Assembly (NCBI GenBank): GCA_964553105.1
Contig: CAZKJO010000003.1
Location: 1 to 64,000, forward strand
Direction of reading: 5' to 3'
Origin: Profundicola sp964553105
Lineage (GTDB): Bacteria > Bacteroidota > Bacteroidia > Flavobacteriales > Weeksellaceae
Length of the DNA: 64,000 nucleotides
The translations under genes and the position numbers were made by a program. Positions 49,544 to 58,644 of this stretch are shown here, in pieces (the first letter of the stretch is position 1; the number at the start of each line of letters is the position of its first letter). Under the pieces are notes generated by a model, which worked only from the letters and a program-made list of their open reading frames with translations, ran no database searches and was not told the DNA's origin.

Positions 49544-50290
49544 ATGAAAAAACGATTTTCAATTTTGGCTTTAGCTAGCGTTGCGGTGATGAGTATCCAA
49601 GCAAATGCAGCTGTATTAATGACTCAGGCTGCTGACGCTCCTGCAGAAGGCGGTGAAGGAGGCATCTACGTATTAAAAGAATTTTTCGTTAGTGGAGGTC
49701 CGCTTTGGATGACATTACCTTTGGTTTGTTTAATTCTAGGTTTAGCTTTCGCGATAGAGCGTATATTATATCTAAACGCTGTTGATGTAAATACAGACAA
49801 ATTTGTTGCTGATTTAGATAGCGCATTACAATCAGGTGGTGTTGAAGAGGCTAAAGATTTAGCTAGAAATACAAAAGGTCCGGTTGCTTCTATTGCTTAC
49901 CAGGCTTTATTAAGAACAGCAGAAGGGCAAGATTTTGACAATGTTGAACGTTCAGTTGTTGGATACGGTGGTGTTGAAATCGGTAAATTAGATAGAAACA
50001 TCTCTTGGATTGCATTATTTATTGCGATTGCTCCAATGCTTGGTTTCATGGGTACGGTAGTAGGTATGATTATGGCATTCCAGGACATTGCAAAGTCAGG
50101 ATCTGTACAAGCTCAAGATATGGCGGGTAATATTCAGGTAGCCTTATTAACTACATTAGCTGGTTTGGTTGTGGGTATTATTCTACAAGTCTTCTATAAC
50201 TATATTACTGCAAAAATCGATAGTATCGTAAACAAAATGGAAGATGCTTCCATTTCTATCGTAGATATGCTAGTAAAATATAGAAGATAA
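49544..50290 (+). CDS. exbB: MotA/TolQ/ExbB proton channel protein
   Basis: 248 residues. A leading hydrophobic stretch at 1-22 looks like a signal peptide; then three membrane helices at about 52-72, 152-178 and 190-215. Motifs IALFIAIAPMLGFMGTVVGMI and AGNIQVALLTTLAGLVVGI are the TolQ/ExbB signature. It forms the proton channel that powers TonB. Next gene begins 19 bases later; the block exbB-orf-exbD-exbD is common in Flavobacteria. Confidence 0.94.
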   Translation: MKKRFSILALASVAVMSIQANAAVLMTQAADAPAEGGEGGIYVLKEFFVSGGPLWMTLPLVCLILGLAFAIERILYLNAVDVNTDKFVADLDSALQSGGVEEAKDLARNTKGPVASIAYQALLRTAEGQDFDNVERSVVGYGGVEIGKLDRNISWIALFIAIAPMLGFMGTVVGMIMAFQDIAKSGSVQAQDMAGNIQVALLTTLAGLVVGIILQVFYNYITAKIDSIVNKMEDASISIVDMLVKYRR

Positions 50291-50309
50291 ACAAATAACA
50301 AATTTCAAT

Positions 50310-50756
50310 ATGAAAGGTATAGGAAAAATATTATTATACGTCTTTGCTGCATTGGCACTTATTGGCTTTGTTTGGGTGTTATTTTCGCCTAACGCTGCCG
50401 GTGCTGATATAGACAAGGCAAGCTGGATGGATAATCCGCTAACCACATACATGATTTGGGTTTCTATCATCGCGATCGTGGTTACGACGCTTATCTTCGC
50501 TTTCTATAAAGTGATAGATTTAGTGAAACATCCTTCGCATGTTAAAGAAGCTGTATACGTAGCTGGTGCCATTTTAATAGCAGCAGTAATCGGATTTATC
50601 TTCTCTGGTAGCGAGGAAGTATTCACTCCAAGAGAAACAGTTACAGGTATGCAATCTAAATTGATTGGTACAGGTATCATAATGACAGGTGTATTATTAG
50701 TAACAGGTCTTGTATTCCTAGCATGGGATACGATTAAAGGATTGTTAAAAGGTTAA
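50310..50756 (+). CDS. Four-helix membrane protein of the ExbB/ExbD cluster
   Basis: 148 residues. Four membrane helices at about 5-24, 47-67, 82-101 and 119-144. The loop SGSEEVFTPRETVTGMQSKL lies between helices 3 and 4. It sits between exbB and exbD with spacing of 19 and 3 bases, so it is surely part of the operon and probably an accessory subunit of the TonB-energising complex. No known domain recognised. Confidence 0.82.
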   Translation: MKGIGKILLYVFAALALIGFVWVLFSPNAAGADIDKASWMDNPLTTYMIWVSIIAIVVTTLIFAFYKVIDLVKHPSHVKEAVYVAGAILIAAVIGFIFSGSEEVFTPRETVTGMQSKLIGTGIIMTGVLLVTGLVFLAWDTIKGLLKG

Positions 50757-50759
50757 AAC

Positions 50760-51395
50760 ATGGCAAGAAAAGAATTACCCGAAGTAAACGCTAGTTCGTT
50801 AGCAGATATCGCATTCTTGCTATTAACGTTCTTCCTTATTGCTACCTCTATGGATAAGCAAGAAGGAGTACAGCGTCAATTACCGGATTTGACAGTTGAA
50901 AAAGAACCGATTAAAATCGAACAACAAAACGCGATTGAATTTGTTGCAAATGCCTTCGGACAAATTCTTTATAAAGAAGACCCTGATAAAATTCGCCAAA
51001 TCAACATCAAGGAAATCAAGGAATTGGTTATGGAGCATGTTGATAATGGTGGGGGTGTAGATGCAGATGGGAATCCATGTACGTATTGTATGGGAGGACC
51101 CGATGGTAGTAAATCTGCTCTTTTATCAGATCATCCTAGCTCGGCAGTTATATCGGTTAAATTCGATAAAGGAACAAGTTGGGAAGATTATATGGCACTG
51201 CAAGGTGAGATAGAAGCTGCTTATAGTGAATTGAAGGCAAAATACGTTCAGAGAACTTATAATAGAGACTGGAGCTTAGTGGTAGCAGATCCATCTAAAT
51301 CTGAAAATGATGGAGATAATGCAATTATCGCAGATGCTAATTCTAAATATCCCAAAATTATTGCTGAACCAAAACCAACTGATGCAAATCAGTAG
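50760..51395 (+). CDS. exbD: ExbD/TolR-family biopolymer transporter
   Basis: 211 residues. One membrane helix at 14-31 with the proton-carrying Asp in NASSLADIAFLLLTFFLIAT (Asp16). The periplasmic part (35-211) is longer than usual and has an insert near 95-120 with two Cys (NPCTYCMGGPDG). The ending is Asp/Asn-rich. Partner of ExbB in energising TonB. Confidence 0.9.
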   Translation: MARKELPEVNASSLADIAFLLLTFFLIATSMDKQEGVQRQLPDLTVEKEPIKIEQQNAIEFVANAFGQILYKEDPDKIRQINIKEIKELVMEHVDNGGGVDADGNPCTYCMGGPDGSKSALLSDHPSSAVISVKFDKGTSWEDYMALQGEIEAAYSELKAKYVQRTYNRDWSLVVADPSKSENDGDNAIIADANSKYPKIIAEPKPTDANQ

Positions 51396-51420
51396 GATTA
51401 ATCATTTAATTTAAAACAAA

Positions 51421-51906
51421 ATGAAACGTAAATTTCAACGAGAAGGTGGTGACGGAACTCCAACGATTTCAACAGCCGCTTTACCAGATATCGTTTTTAT
51501 GCTATTATTCTTCTTCTTAATTGCTTCTGCAATTAAACCAAGTGAATATGATAAATACGTGAAATTAGAGCCAGCAAAAGCATCTGAATTAACGGATATT
51601 GTTAAAAAGGATATGATTGCCTATCTATATATCGGGATACCAAGAGATAAAAATAAGTATCCACAGGATTATATGTTGTTATTAAATGATAAACCTGCTC
51701 AAGTAAGTGATATTAGAGGATGGATCGGTGATGAAGCTGGTAAGAAAAGTGGTCAGGATTTAATGGATTATGGTTTAACGACGCAAATGACAATTGACAA
51801 AACTGCAAAAGTAGGATTTGTTCAAGCGATCAAAGAACAGTTGAGTTATGCACAACAGTTCAACGTAAGTTATGCCGGTATCGAGGGAGATCCAACCGTA
51901 GAATAA
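51421..51906 (+). CDS. exbD: Second ExbD/TolR-family protein
   Basis: 161 residues. Basic N-terminus MKRKFQREGGDG, then one helix with the key Asp in TAALPDIVFMLLFFFLIASA (Asp near 23). Periplasmic domain with DKTAKVGFVQAIKEQLSYA near the end. Two different ExbD proteins next to one ExbB is normal in Bacteroidota. No tonB gene follows; a terminator closes the operon. Confidence 0.9.
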   Translation: MKRKFQREGGDGTPTISTAALPDIVFMLLFFFLIASAIKPSEYDKYVKLEPAKASELTDIVKKDMIAYLYIGIPRDKNKYPQDYMLLLNDKPAQVSDIRGWIGDEAGKKSGQDLMDYGLTTQMTIDKTAKVGFVQAIKEQLSYAQQFNVSYAGIEGDPTVE

Positions 51907-51930
51907 ATTGATTATCATTCTTAAAATAAT

Positions 51931-51962
51931 AAAAACCACTTTTTCGGAAGTGGTTTTTTTTT
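51931..51962 (+). terminator. Terminator of the exb operon
   Basis: Stem AAAACCACTT with AAGTGGTTTT around TTTCGG, followed by nine T. It lies 25 bases after the second exbD. Confidence 0.93.
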
Positions 51963-52047
51963 GCTAAAATTTATCGGATTGCCTAAATATTTTATTTTTA
52001 TTTTCTGTGTATAAACTTAATCTGATCAGGTTTCGAAAGCGTTTTTC

Positions 52048-52055
52048 TATATTTG
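52048..52055 (+). promoter_or_regulatory. Promoter -7 box of the M23 peptidase gene
   Basis: TATATTTG fits TAnnTTTG; 10 bases before the ATG at 52066. Confidence 0.5.
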
Positions 52056-52065
52056 TAACTTATTA

Positions 52066-52646
52066 ATGGCTAAGAAAAAAAAGAATATAAAATCTAGGCT
52101 TATACATCATTATAGATGGATGCTAGTAGATGATAGTACGCGTGAAGCTAAGTTTTCTATGCGTATTACCATATTGAACCTTCTTTTGGTTTTTGCTTTT
52201 CTAACAACTTTGCTTTTCGGATTAGCTTATGCGGTGCTTAAGTTTTCACCATTGAAAACCTATTTCATTGATGAAACAATCACATTTGATCAAGTTAAGT
52301 CTGAAAAAGAAATCTTAAGGCTAAATGAAAAAATTATAGCGATTGAAGATACCTTAAGTCGAAATAATCTTTTCATACAACATTTGCAAAAGGTTGTATC
52401 TGGTGATTTAAAAGCTGCCGAGGTAGATAGTTTAATGTCCAAAAGCACTCCCGTCTTATTAGATGATAAAAGCCTCAAAGCAAGTGCAGAAGATTCTTTG
52501 TTTAGAGCTCAAATTGCGCAAGAAGAGTTAGAGTCATTAAAAAATACCACAACCACTAATAATTTAGCCACCTTATATCCACCTGTTCGTGGTATCATTA
52601 CAGGAAAATATAGCATCAGCGAAAATCATTTGGCTACAGATATTGC
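52066..52646 (+). CDS. M23-family peptidase, N-terminal part (cut by gap)
   Basis: About 194 residues before the gap. Basic cytoplasmic start (MAKKKKNIKSRLIHHYRW), one membrane helix at about 44-65, a coiled coil at about 75-120, a loop, and the start of an M23 (LytM) domain: PVRGIITGKYSISENHLATDIA. The zinc ligands lie in the missing part. M23 peptidases cut peptidoglycan cross-links. The frame continues through the N run into a GH3 protein only by accident of the placeholder length. Confidence 0.82.
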
Positions 52647-52746
52647 NNNNNNNNNNNNNNNNNNNNNNNNNNNNNNNNNNNNNNNNNNNNNNNNNNNNNN
52701 NNNNNNNNNNNNNNNNNNNNNNNNNNNNNNNNNNNNNNNNNNNNNN
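52647..52746. other. Assembly gap (100 N)
   Basis: 100 N between the start of an M23 peptidase gene and the body of a GH3 gene. A 716-residue open frame across it (52066-54216) is an artefact and should not be read as a fusion protein. The missing part should hold the M23 catalytic domain and the GH3 start. Confidence 0.97.
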
Positions 52747-54216
52747 AAATTACTTTCTAAATTTATCTCTAAGCAAGAGCAAGCTTGGATAACAAATGCT
52801 GTTGAAAGTCAAGAAAAGTTATTGATTGATTTAGTTAAAACTGCTAAAGCCACCAAGTTTGGAATGGATCATGATTTTGAATCCATAAAATCCCACCAAG
52901 ATTATATAAAATCTGTATCGATTCAAGATTACGAAGATTTAAAGCCTTATATAGATCAAGTTAGAGAAGGTGATAAAAATATTCTCTGGCCCAAAAAGCC
53001 GTCTTATTTTGCAAAAACTTCTGGAACAACTTCGGGCGCTAAATACATTCCGATCACCAAAGATTCCTTGCCTTATCATATCAAAGCCGCAAGAAATGCT
53101 TTATTAAACTACATCGTTAACTCCAAAAATGCTGATTTCGTAAATGGTAAAATGATTTTTCTACAAGGAAGTCCTGTATTAGAGGAAGAAAATGGCATCA
53201 AAATGGGTCGTCTTTCTGGTATTGTTGCACATTATGTTCCGTCTTATCTACAAAAAAATAGAATGCCATCTTGGGATACGAATTGCATCGCGCAGTGGGA
53301 AGAGAAAGTAGATGCAATTGTAGAAGAAACCATGACCGAGAATCTTACCGTAATTGGCGGGATTCCACCTTGGATTTTGATGTACTTCGAAAAACTACAA
53401 GAAAGAACAGAAAAGAAAATTGGAGAAATTTTCCCTAATCTTCAGCTCATCGTGACCGGTGGAGTTAACTACGAGCCTTATCGTGAGAAAATGAATCAGT
53501 ACCTGGGCAAGAAAGTAGACATAATACAAACTTATCCTGCATCTGAGGGCTTTATTGCTTATCAAGACCAATTGGGTAAGGAAGATTTGTTACTGCTCTT
53601 AAATCACGGTATTTTCTATGAATTCGTTCCAGTAGAAGAATTTGGTAAACCAGATGCCAAAAGATTGAATATTGGCGAGGTTGAATTAGACACCAATTAT
53701 GCAGTTATTTTGACTACCAATGCTGGATTGTGGTCTTATAGCATTGGTGATACCGTTAAATTCACTTCACTTGAGCCATATAGAATCGTAGTTACAGGAA
53801 GAATTAAACATTATACATCAGCTTTTGGTGAGCATGTGATTGCTCAAGAAGTTGAGAATGCCTTAAAAAATACATTAGAAAAGTATAAAGCTACGGTTTC
53901 TGAATTCCATATCGCGCCACAAGTCAATCCAAAGAATGGATTACCTTATCATGAATGGTTTATTGAGTTTAAGGAATTACCGGAAGACTTAGAAAAATTT
54001 AAAAATGAACTCGATCAACAAGTCCAAAATCAAAACCCTTATTATTTTGATTTGATCGATGGAAAGGTTTTAAGACCGTTGGAAATCTCATTTGTTGAGG
54101 ACAATGGATTTAATTTATACATGAAATCTCAAGGAAAATTGGGAGGTCAGTTTAAATTACCACGCTTAGCCAATGATAGAAACATTGCAGATGGACTTCA
54201 ACCCTATATAAAATAA
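52747..54216 (+). CDS. GH3-family (auxin-responsive promoter type) protein, 5' end lost
   Basis: About 489 residues after the gap; only the first 10 or so residues seem to be lost. GH3 proteins belong to the adenylate-forming ligases that join amino acids to acyl acids. Seen: TSGTTSGAKYIPITKDSLP (ATP-binding P-loop motif), IGGIPPWILMYFEKL, LIVTGGVNYEPYREKM, QTYPASEGFIAYQDQ, and GRIKHYTSAFGEHV (C-terminal hinge). The family is best known from plants but common in Bacteroidota. The substrate is unknown. pnuC starts 4 bases later. Confidence 0.88.
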   Translation, partial: KLLSKFISKQEQAWITNAVESQEKLLIDLVKTAKATKFGMDHDFESIKSHQDYIKSVSIQDYEDLKPYIDQVREGDKNILWPKKPSYFAKTSGTTSGAKYIPITKDSLPYHIKAARNALLNYIVNSKNADFVNGKMIFLQGSPVLEEENGIKMGRLSGIVAHYVPSYLQKNRMPSWDTNCIAQWEEKVDAIVEETMTENLTVIGGIPPWILMYFEKLQERTEKKIGEIFPNLQLIVTGGVNYEPYREKMNQYLGKKVDIIQTYPASEGFIAYQDQLGKEDLLLLLNHGIFYEFVPVEEFGKPDAKRLNIGEVELDTNYAVILTTNAGLWSYSIGDTVKFTSLEPYRIVVTGRIKHYTSAFGEHVIAQEVENALKNTLEKYKATVSEFHIAPQVNPKNGLPYHEWFIEFKELPEDLEKFKNELDQQVQNQNPYYFDLIDGKVLRPLEISFVEDNGFNLYMKSQGKLGGQFKLPRLANDRNIADGLQPYIK

Positions 54217-54220
54217 AATT

Positions 54221-54847
54221 ATGCAGGATATTATTGATTTCTTTTTATCGCCCTATGCTGAGGCTACCACGTTTGATATCATTTTAGAAATCACTGCTGC
54301 TTTTTTTGGGGTATTGAGTGTAATCTTTGCTAAAAGAGGAAATATTTTAGTTTTTCCAACAGGAATCATTAGTACAGGAATTTACATTTATATCACCTAT
54401 GTGGTAGGTTATATAGGGGATTTTACTATTAATATTTACTACACCGCCATGAGTATTTATGGTTGGGTCTTATGGTCGAATGTAACTCAAGAAGATCAAT
54501 TAAAAATTTCTTGGTCCGATACCAAAGATTGGCTTTGGACGATAGGCATCTTCTTATTTACCATGGCATTTGTGATTGGAATTTATATATACTTTGATAA
54601 ATTCGAGGATTGGACCAATTATTTCGATGTTCTGACAACTGGTTTAGCATTTGGGTCTATGTGGCTAATGGCAAAAAAGAAAGTTGAAAACTGGTTGGGA
54701 TGGATTATTACGGACTTGATTTCAGCTCCTTTATATTTCGCCAAAGGTTTGGGCTTCACGGGAATACAATTCATTATTTTTCTTATCTTAGCCATACAAG
54801 GTTATCAACTTTGGAAGAATGCTGTTGGAAAAGTGAAGGTGGAATAG
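54221..54847 (+). CDS. pnuC: Nicotinamide riboside transporter PnuC
   Basis: 208 residues with seven membrane helices. ILEITAAFFGVLSVIFAKRGNILVFP begins the family signature, followed by IYYTAMSIYGWVLWSN and NWLGWIITDLISAPLYFAKGL with conserved Trp and Asn residues that line the substrate path. PnuC lets vitamin B3 nucleosides enter for NAD synthesis. No NadR gene is adjacent. Confidence 0.93.
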   Translation: MQDIIDFFLSPYAEATTFDIILEITAAFFGVLSVIFAKRGNILVFPTGIISTGIYIYITYVVGYIGDFTINIYYTAMSIYGWVLWSNVTQEDQLKISWSDTKDWLWTIGIFLFTMAFVIGIYIYFDKFEDWTNYFDVLTTGLAFGSMWLMAKKKVENWLGWIITDLISAPLYFAKGLGFTGIQFIIFLILAIQGYQLWKNAVGKVKVE

Positions 54848-54878
54848 CCTACAAACCTAGGTAGGAATGTTTGTTTTT

Positions 54879-54898
54879 AAAATGTTATATAACATTTT
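54879..54898. promoter_or_regulatory. Perfect 20-base palindrome upstream of radC
   Basis: AAAATGTTATATAACATTTT, 34 bases before the radC GTG. It could be an operator for radC or an AT-rich hairpin that ends pnuC transcription. The T run after it is short, so an operator is at least as likely. Confidence 0.55.
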
Positions 54899-54931
54899 GT
54901 GCCCATTTAGATTTAAGTTTAAACTCAAGAT

Positions 54932-55633
54932 GTGTCTAAAGAATATCAGCATAACAAAAGCCTAAAGAATTGGGCTGAAGATGATCGTCCCCGTGAAAAA
55001 TTAATGCTTAAAGGAAAAACCTCATTATCGGATGCCGAGCTTTTGGCGATCATAATGGGTAGCGGAAATAAAGAAGAAACCGCTGTAGATTTAGCTAAAC
55101 GTATCCTGAATGATGTTCAAAATAATTGGCATGAATTATCTCGTTTGAGCCTCAAACAATTAATGAACTATAAAGGTATTGGCGAAGCCAAAGCCATCAG
55201 TATTATTACGGCACTAGAAATCGGAAATCGAAAAGCTTTACAATTCGCATTAGAAAAGCCCAAAGTTACCAGTAGTTCAGAAGTTTTTGATGTACTTAGA
55301 CCTCATTTAGCAGATTTAAACGTTGAAGAATTTTGGGTTATGTTTTTAAATCAAGCCAACAAGGTGATTTCTATTGAAAGAGTTAGCTCAGGTGGAATTA
55401 GCTATACCTTAGCAGATCCTCGTTTGATTTTTAGAACGGCTTTAGAAAAATTCGCGACAGCTATTATTGTGGCTCATAATCATCCAAGTGGTAACATAAG
55501 ACCGAGCGAACAAGATATTAGGCTGACAAAAAAGTTAGTAGAATGCGGGCAAATTTTGGATGTGGCGGTTTTAGACCATTTAATTGTGACGCAAAAAGAC
55601 TATTTTAGTTTTCGAGACGAGAACAAAATGTAA
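54932..55633 (+). CDS. radC: RadC-family JAB-domain protein
   Basis: 233 residues from a GTG start. N-terminal helix-hairpin-helix-like region (GKTSLSDAELLAIIMGSGN, LMNYKGIGEAKAISI). C-terminal JAB/MPN metallo-domain with the motif HNHPSGNIRPSEQD near residue 183 and preceding Glu. Named as DNA repair protein, but the real role is unclear; a link to recombination or transformation is reported for some bacteria. It ends 1 base before the next gene starts. Confidence 0.92.
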   Translation: MSKEYQHNKSLKNWAEDDRPREKLMLKGKTSLSDAELLAIIMGSGNKEETAVDLAKRILNDVQNNWHELSRLSLKQLMNYKGIGEAKAISIITALEIGNRKALQFALEKPKVTSSSEVFDVLRPHLADLNVEEFWVMFLNQANKVISIERVSSGGISYTLADPRLIFRTALEKFATAIIVAHNHPSGNIRPSEQDIRLTKKLVECGQILDVAVLDHLIVTQKDYFSFRDENKM

Positions 55634-55634
55634 A

Positions 55635-56882
55635 ATGAAACAAGAAATTTGGGTTTATTCAGCAAAGCAATCTCCAAGGCTAAACTATGTTTTGAATTTT
55701 ATCTCAACGATTTGGGATATTGCCTTTCAAGTAACCTCAGATATTGATGAATTCACTCAAATTGAATCCGCTAAAGTTAATTATTCACATCAGGATTTAG
55801 GTGGGATTCAAATTCAGCCACAAAAATTACTATTCGAAAAAGAATTAAAATTATTTGACTTTTCAAGTTTAGAATTGGACAGTTTTGCCATGATATTCTT
55901 TCTGCTTTCGCGTTATGAGGAATATGTGATTCAAGAAAGAGACGCTCATAATAGATTTTTAGGAAGTTCATCTTATTTATTTAAAACCAATCGATTAAAG
56001 TTGCCTTGGGTGGATGTTTTAGTTGAAAACTTAAAAAGCTCATTGTATGAGCGCTATCCAGATTTAAAATTTAAACAAAAGGAATTCAAGAAGCAATTGA
56101 CGATAGATATCGACCAAGCTTATTTATACCAAAACAAGAGTTTTAAGCGATTTGTTGGCGCTAATCTACGCGATGCACTTAAATTAAACTTGCTTTCGAT
56201 AGCGCGAAGAAAATTAAGCTATTTCTATCTCATAAAAGATCCTTGGGATGTTTATCAAGAGTTAGAAATAAATTTCGCGAACGAGGTAAATAAACCTATT
56301 TTCTTTTTCCAGGTGGGTGATTATGCCGAATTTGATAAGAATTTGAATTTTAATAATAAAACATTTCAAAAATTAATTCAAAATACCAACAAATGGGCAT
56401 CAGTGGGTCTACATCCGTCTTATCAATCCAATCAAGATGCTTCGATTTTGAAGACAGAAGTACAAAGACTTGAGCAAGTTTTGGGGAAACCTGTTGCTAA
56501 GTCGAGACAGCATTATATAAAACTCGATTTACCTTCTACTTATCATCATTTGTTAGAGAATGGAATTCAAGAAGATTTTAGTATGGGGTTTGCTGATCAA
56601 GTGGGCTTCAGAGCAGGAACAGCGCATAGTTTTAATTGGTATGATTTGAGTCAAGAAAAAGAAACTAACTTAAAAATTCATCCTTTTTGTGCTATGGATG
56701 TCACCTTCAAGAATTACTTAAAATATTCTCCCAATCAAACGTTTGAAAAAATAAAAGAACTGAAAAAAACAATCCAATCAACGGGTGGAAGTTTTTGTAT
56801 GATTTGTCACAACGAGAGTTTGTCTGATTTTGGGGAGTGGAAAGGCTGGAGAGAAAGTCTTTTGTCGAGCTTTATTTCTTAA
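55635..56882 (+). CDS. Polysaccharide-deacetylase-like protein
   Basis: 415 residues. An N-terminal domain of about 130 residues (Bacteroidota-type extension, DSFAMIFFLLSRYEEYV) is followed by a CE4-like region: LTIDIDQAYLY (paired Asp of the metal site), FFFQVGDYAEFDKN and VGLHPSYQSNQD (His motif). The second His of the classic HxxxH is replaced, so activity is not certain. The end has CMICHNESLSDFGEW. It starts 1 base after radC and leads into the glycan-related region. Confidence 0.8.
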   Translation: MKQEIWVYSAKQSPRLNYVLNFISTIWDIAFQVTSDIDEFTQIESAKVNYSHQDLGGIQIQPQKLLFEKELKLFDFSSLELDSFAMIFFLLSRYEEYVIQERDAHNRFLGSSSYLFKTNRLKLPWVDVLVENLKSSLYERYPDLKFKQKEFKKQLTIDIDQAYLYQNKSFKRFVGANLRDALKLNLLSIARRKLSYFYLIKDPWDVYQELEINFANEVNKPIFFFQVGDYAEFDKNLNFNNKTFQKLIQNTNKWASVGLHPSYQSNQDASILKTEVQRLEQVLGKPVAKSRQHYIKLDLPSTYHHLLENGIQEDFSMGFADQVGFRAGTAHSFNWYDLSQEKETNLKIHPFCAMDVTFKNYLKYSPNQTFEKIKELKKTIQSTGGSFCMICHNESLSDFGEWKGWRESLLSSFIS

Positions 56883-56948
56883 ATAGACTTAGATATTAAA
56901 TTTTGAGATCAATAAATTCCTTGTAATTTTAAAGTTTAAATAAATCCT

Positions 56949-57827
56949 TTGTTTCAATACATACCACATTCTGACATAGATTTCCAGCGATACAATGATT
57001 GTGTTGCAAATAGTTTGGAGCCAATTGTTTACGCAGAAAGTTGGTTTTTGGATATCGTTACCCAAAAGGATTGGGACATTTTGGTTTATAATAATTATGA
57101 GGCTGTGATGCCGATTCCATATGCAAGAATGAAGCGCAGTTTTTGGAAGAAAAGCTTGGTCCAACCTTATTTTGCTCAACAATTAGGCGTGATTTCTAAA
57201 GTTCCTATAGCAAAAGAAGTTCATTTAGAATTCTTAAATGAACTAAAGAAATTAAAGCCATTGGTTTATCATTTAAATTATTTACAAACCTCTATATTAA
57301 GTGATTTGGGACTTAGGACGCGTAAGAATTATGTCTTAGATTTAAATAAATCTTATGAAGAATTGTATTATGGTTTTTCTACCAGTAAGCGGCAAGGTGT
57401 AAAGAAAGGAAAGCAAAATAATTTAAAGGTTTCTAATATCACTATTGATGAGTTCGTCTCTTTTCAAGCTAAACATATGCCCCTAAAAGAGTCAGCTCAG
57501 ATTCTTAAAAAGAAAAAACAACTTTTTGAATATTGTCTCAACCGCAATTTAGGTGAAATATATGCGGTTAAGAAAGAAAAAGAAGTTGTTTCAGTCGCTT
57601 TTTTCACTAAGTATAGAAATAAATTTTACTACTCTCAATCTGCTGCAAGTGAGATGGGCAGGAAGTTATTCGCTACAGATTTTATACTTAACTATATCAT
57701 CGAAAAACACGCAAACACGCCTACAATTTTGGACTTTGAAGGATCAGAAATTCCAGGCGTCGGCAAGTTTATGGAGAGATTTGGAGCTGAAAATCATCCC
57801 TACATCGTTGTTTCCACAAAACAGTGA
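56949..57827 (+). CDS. FemAB/GNAT-like acyltransferase family protein
   Basis: 292 residues from a TTG start. An N-terminal half with WFLDIVTQKDWDILVYNNYEAVMPIPY and a C-terminal acetyltransferase-like half: GFSTSKRQGVKKGKQNNL (as in FemAB-type proteins), ATDFILNYIIEKHAN and ILDFEGSEIPGVGKFMERFGA. The last stretch is a recurrent motif of FemAB/GNAT-like proteins in Bacteroidota. Transfer of an aminoacyl or acyl group to a glycan or peptide is likely. It is convergent with the methyltransferase gene, 7 bases apart. Confidence 0.75.
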   Translation: MFQYIPHSDIDFQRYNDCVANSLEPIVYAESWFLDIVTQKDWDILVYNNYEAVMPIPYARMKRSFWKKSLVQPYFAQQLGVISKVPIAKEVHLEFLNELKKLKPLVYHLNYLQTSILSDLGLRTRKNYVLDLNKSYEELYYGFSTSKRQGVKKGKQNNLKVSNITIDEFVSFQAKHMPLKESAQILKKKKQLFEYCLNRNLGEIYAVKKEKEVVSVAFFTKYRNKFYYSQSAASEMGRKLFATDFILNYIIEKHANTPTILDFEGSEIPGVGKFMERFGAENHPYIVVSTKQ

Positions 57828-57834
57828 AATAATC

Positions 57835-58644
57835 TTACTTAAGATCTGTCTTGGTTAACCTAACCTCAAAGTTTTTTTCAGGTAACACCGGAATCTTCAA
57901 TGTGCTTTTTTTAAGATCTTGTTTGGTATAAATCGCGCACATCGAATTGGCTACATGATAAATGTTTTGGTGAATTTTCTTATCCGTTCCATCTAAAATA
58001 GCTTTGTAAACTTCATACCTCACATCTTCTGGCGAGTAAGCATAATCATGCCATACAACCACGGAATTTTCATGTACTAAATGCTTGAATACCTTTTCTG
58101 TGTCAGATTTAACGTAGTCATAATGATGGTTCCCATCAATAAAAATCACATCAAATTTCTTATTTAATCCCGCAAAGTCAAACTCTTTTGAATCTCCAAC
58201 TAAGTGGGTTATACGTGGATTGTCTTTGGATAAAACTGCTTGTGCTTTGGCGTAGTCTTCATGTAATCCCAATGCCATTAATTCTTCATTAGAAAGATTT
58301 AAGGTGTAACAAACAGAAGTTACATCTGCAACATTGTTAGCACTTTCACCACGCCAAGTTCCGATTTCAAAATACTTACAATTAGTAACTTTTTGACATA
58401 AAATGCGCAATAGAGCCAAATCTGTTGGCATAGATCCTCCACCCAAAAAACTGACATTTGGAATTTCAAAAGTATTTGAATCAGATATATCAGACAGCTG
58501 AACCTGTTTTAAATAGTGGCTATGACCATAAGTTGCCTCGAATTTTCTTTTCCAAGCATCGTTTCGGTCCAAAATCAAATTAATGAGCGATGGTTGGTTG
58601 ACGATTTCAGATAGAAAATCAAGAAGTTTTTGAAATTTATTCAT
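57835..58644 (-). CDS. Class I SAM-dependent methyltransferase
   Basis: 269 residues. SAM-binding motif I is YFEIGTWRGESANNVAD near residue 90-106, followed by VGDSKEFDFAGL and KFDVIFIDGNHHYDYVKSD (motif with acidic and His residues like Methyltransf_24), and VVVWHDYAYSPEDVRYEV. The gene overlaps the asparagine-synthase-like gene by 8 bases and ends the minus-strand cluster. The acceptor is unknown, possibly a sugar residue of the surface glycan. Confidence 0.85.
   Translation of the reverse strand: MNKFQKLLDFLSEIVNQPSLINLILDRNDAWKRKFEATYGHSHYLKQVQLSDISDSNTFEIPNVSFLGGGSMPTDLALLRILCQKVTNCKYFEIGTWRGESANNVADVTSVCYTLNLSNEELMALGLHEDYAKAQAVLSKDNPRITHLVGDSKEFDFAGLNKKFDVIFIDGNHHYDYVKSDTEKVFKHLVHENSVVVWHDYAYSPEDVRYEVYKAILDGTDKKIHQNIYHVANSMCAIYTKQDLKKSTLKIPVLPEKNFEVRLTKTDLK

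Noticed and set aside
52066..54216. A 716-residue fusion of an M23 peptidase and a GH3 protein
   Set aside because: The frame passes through 100 N of unknown true length; the two halves are separate families normally encoded by adjacent genes.
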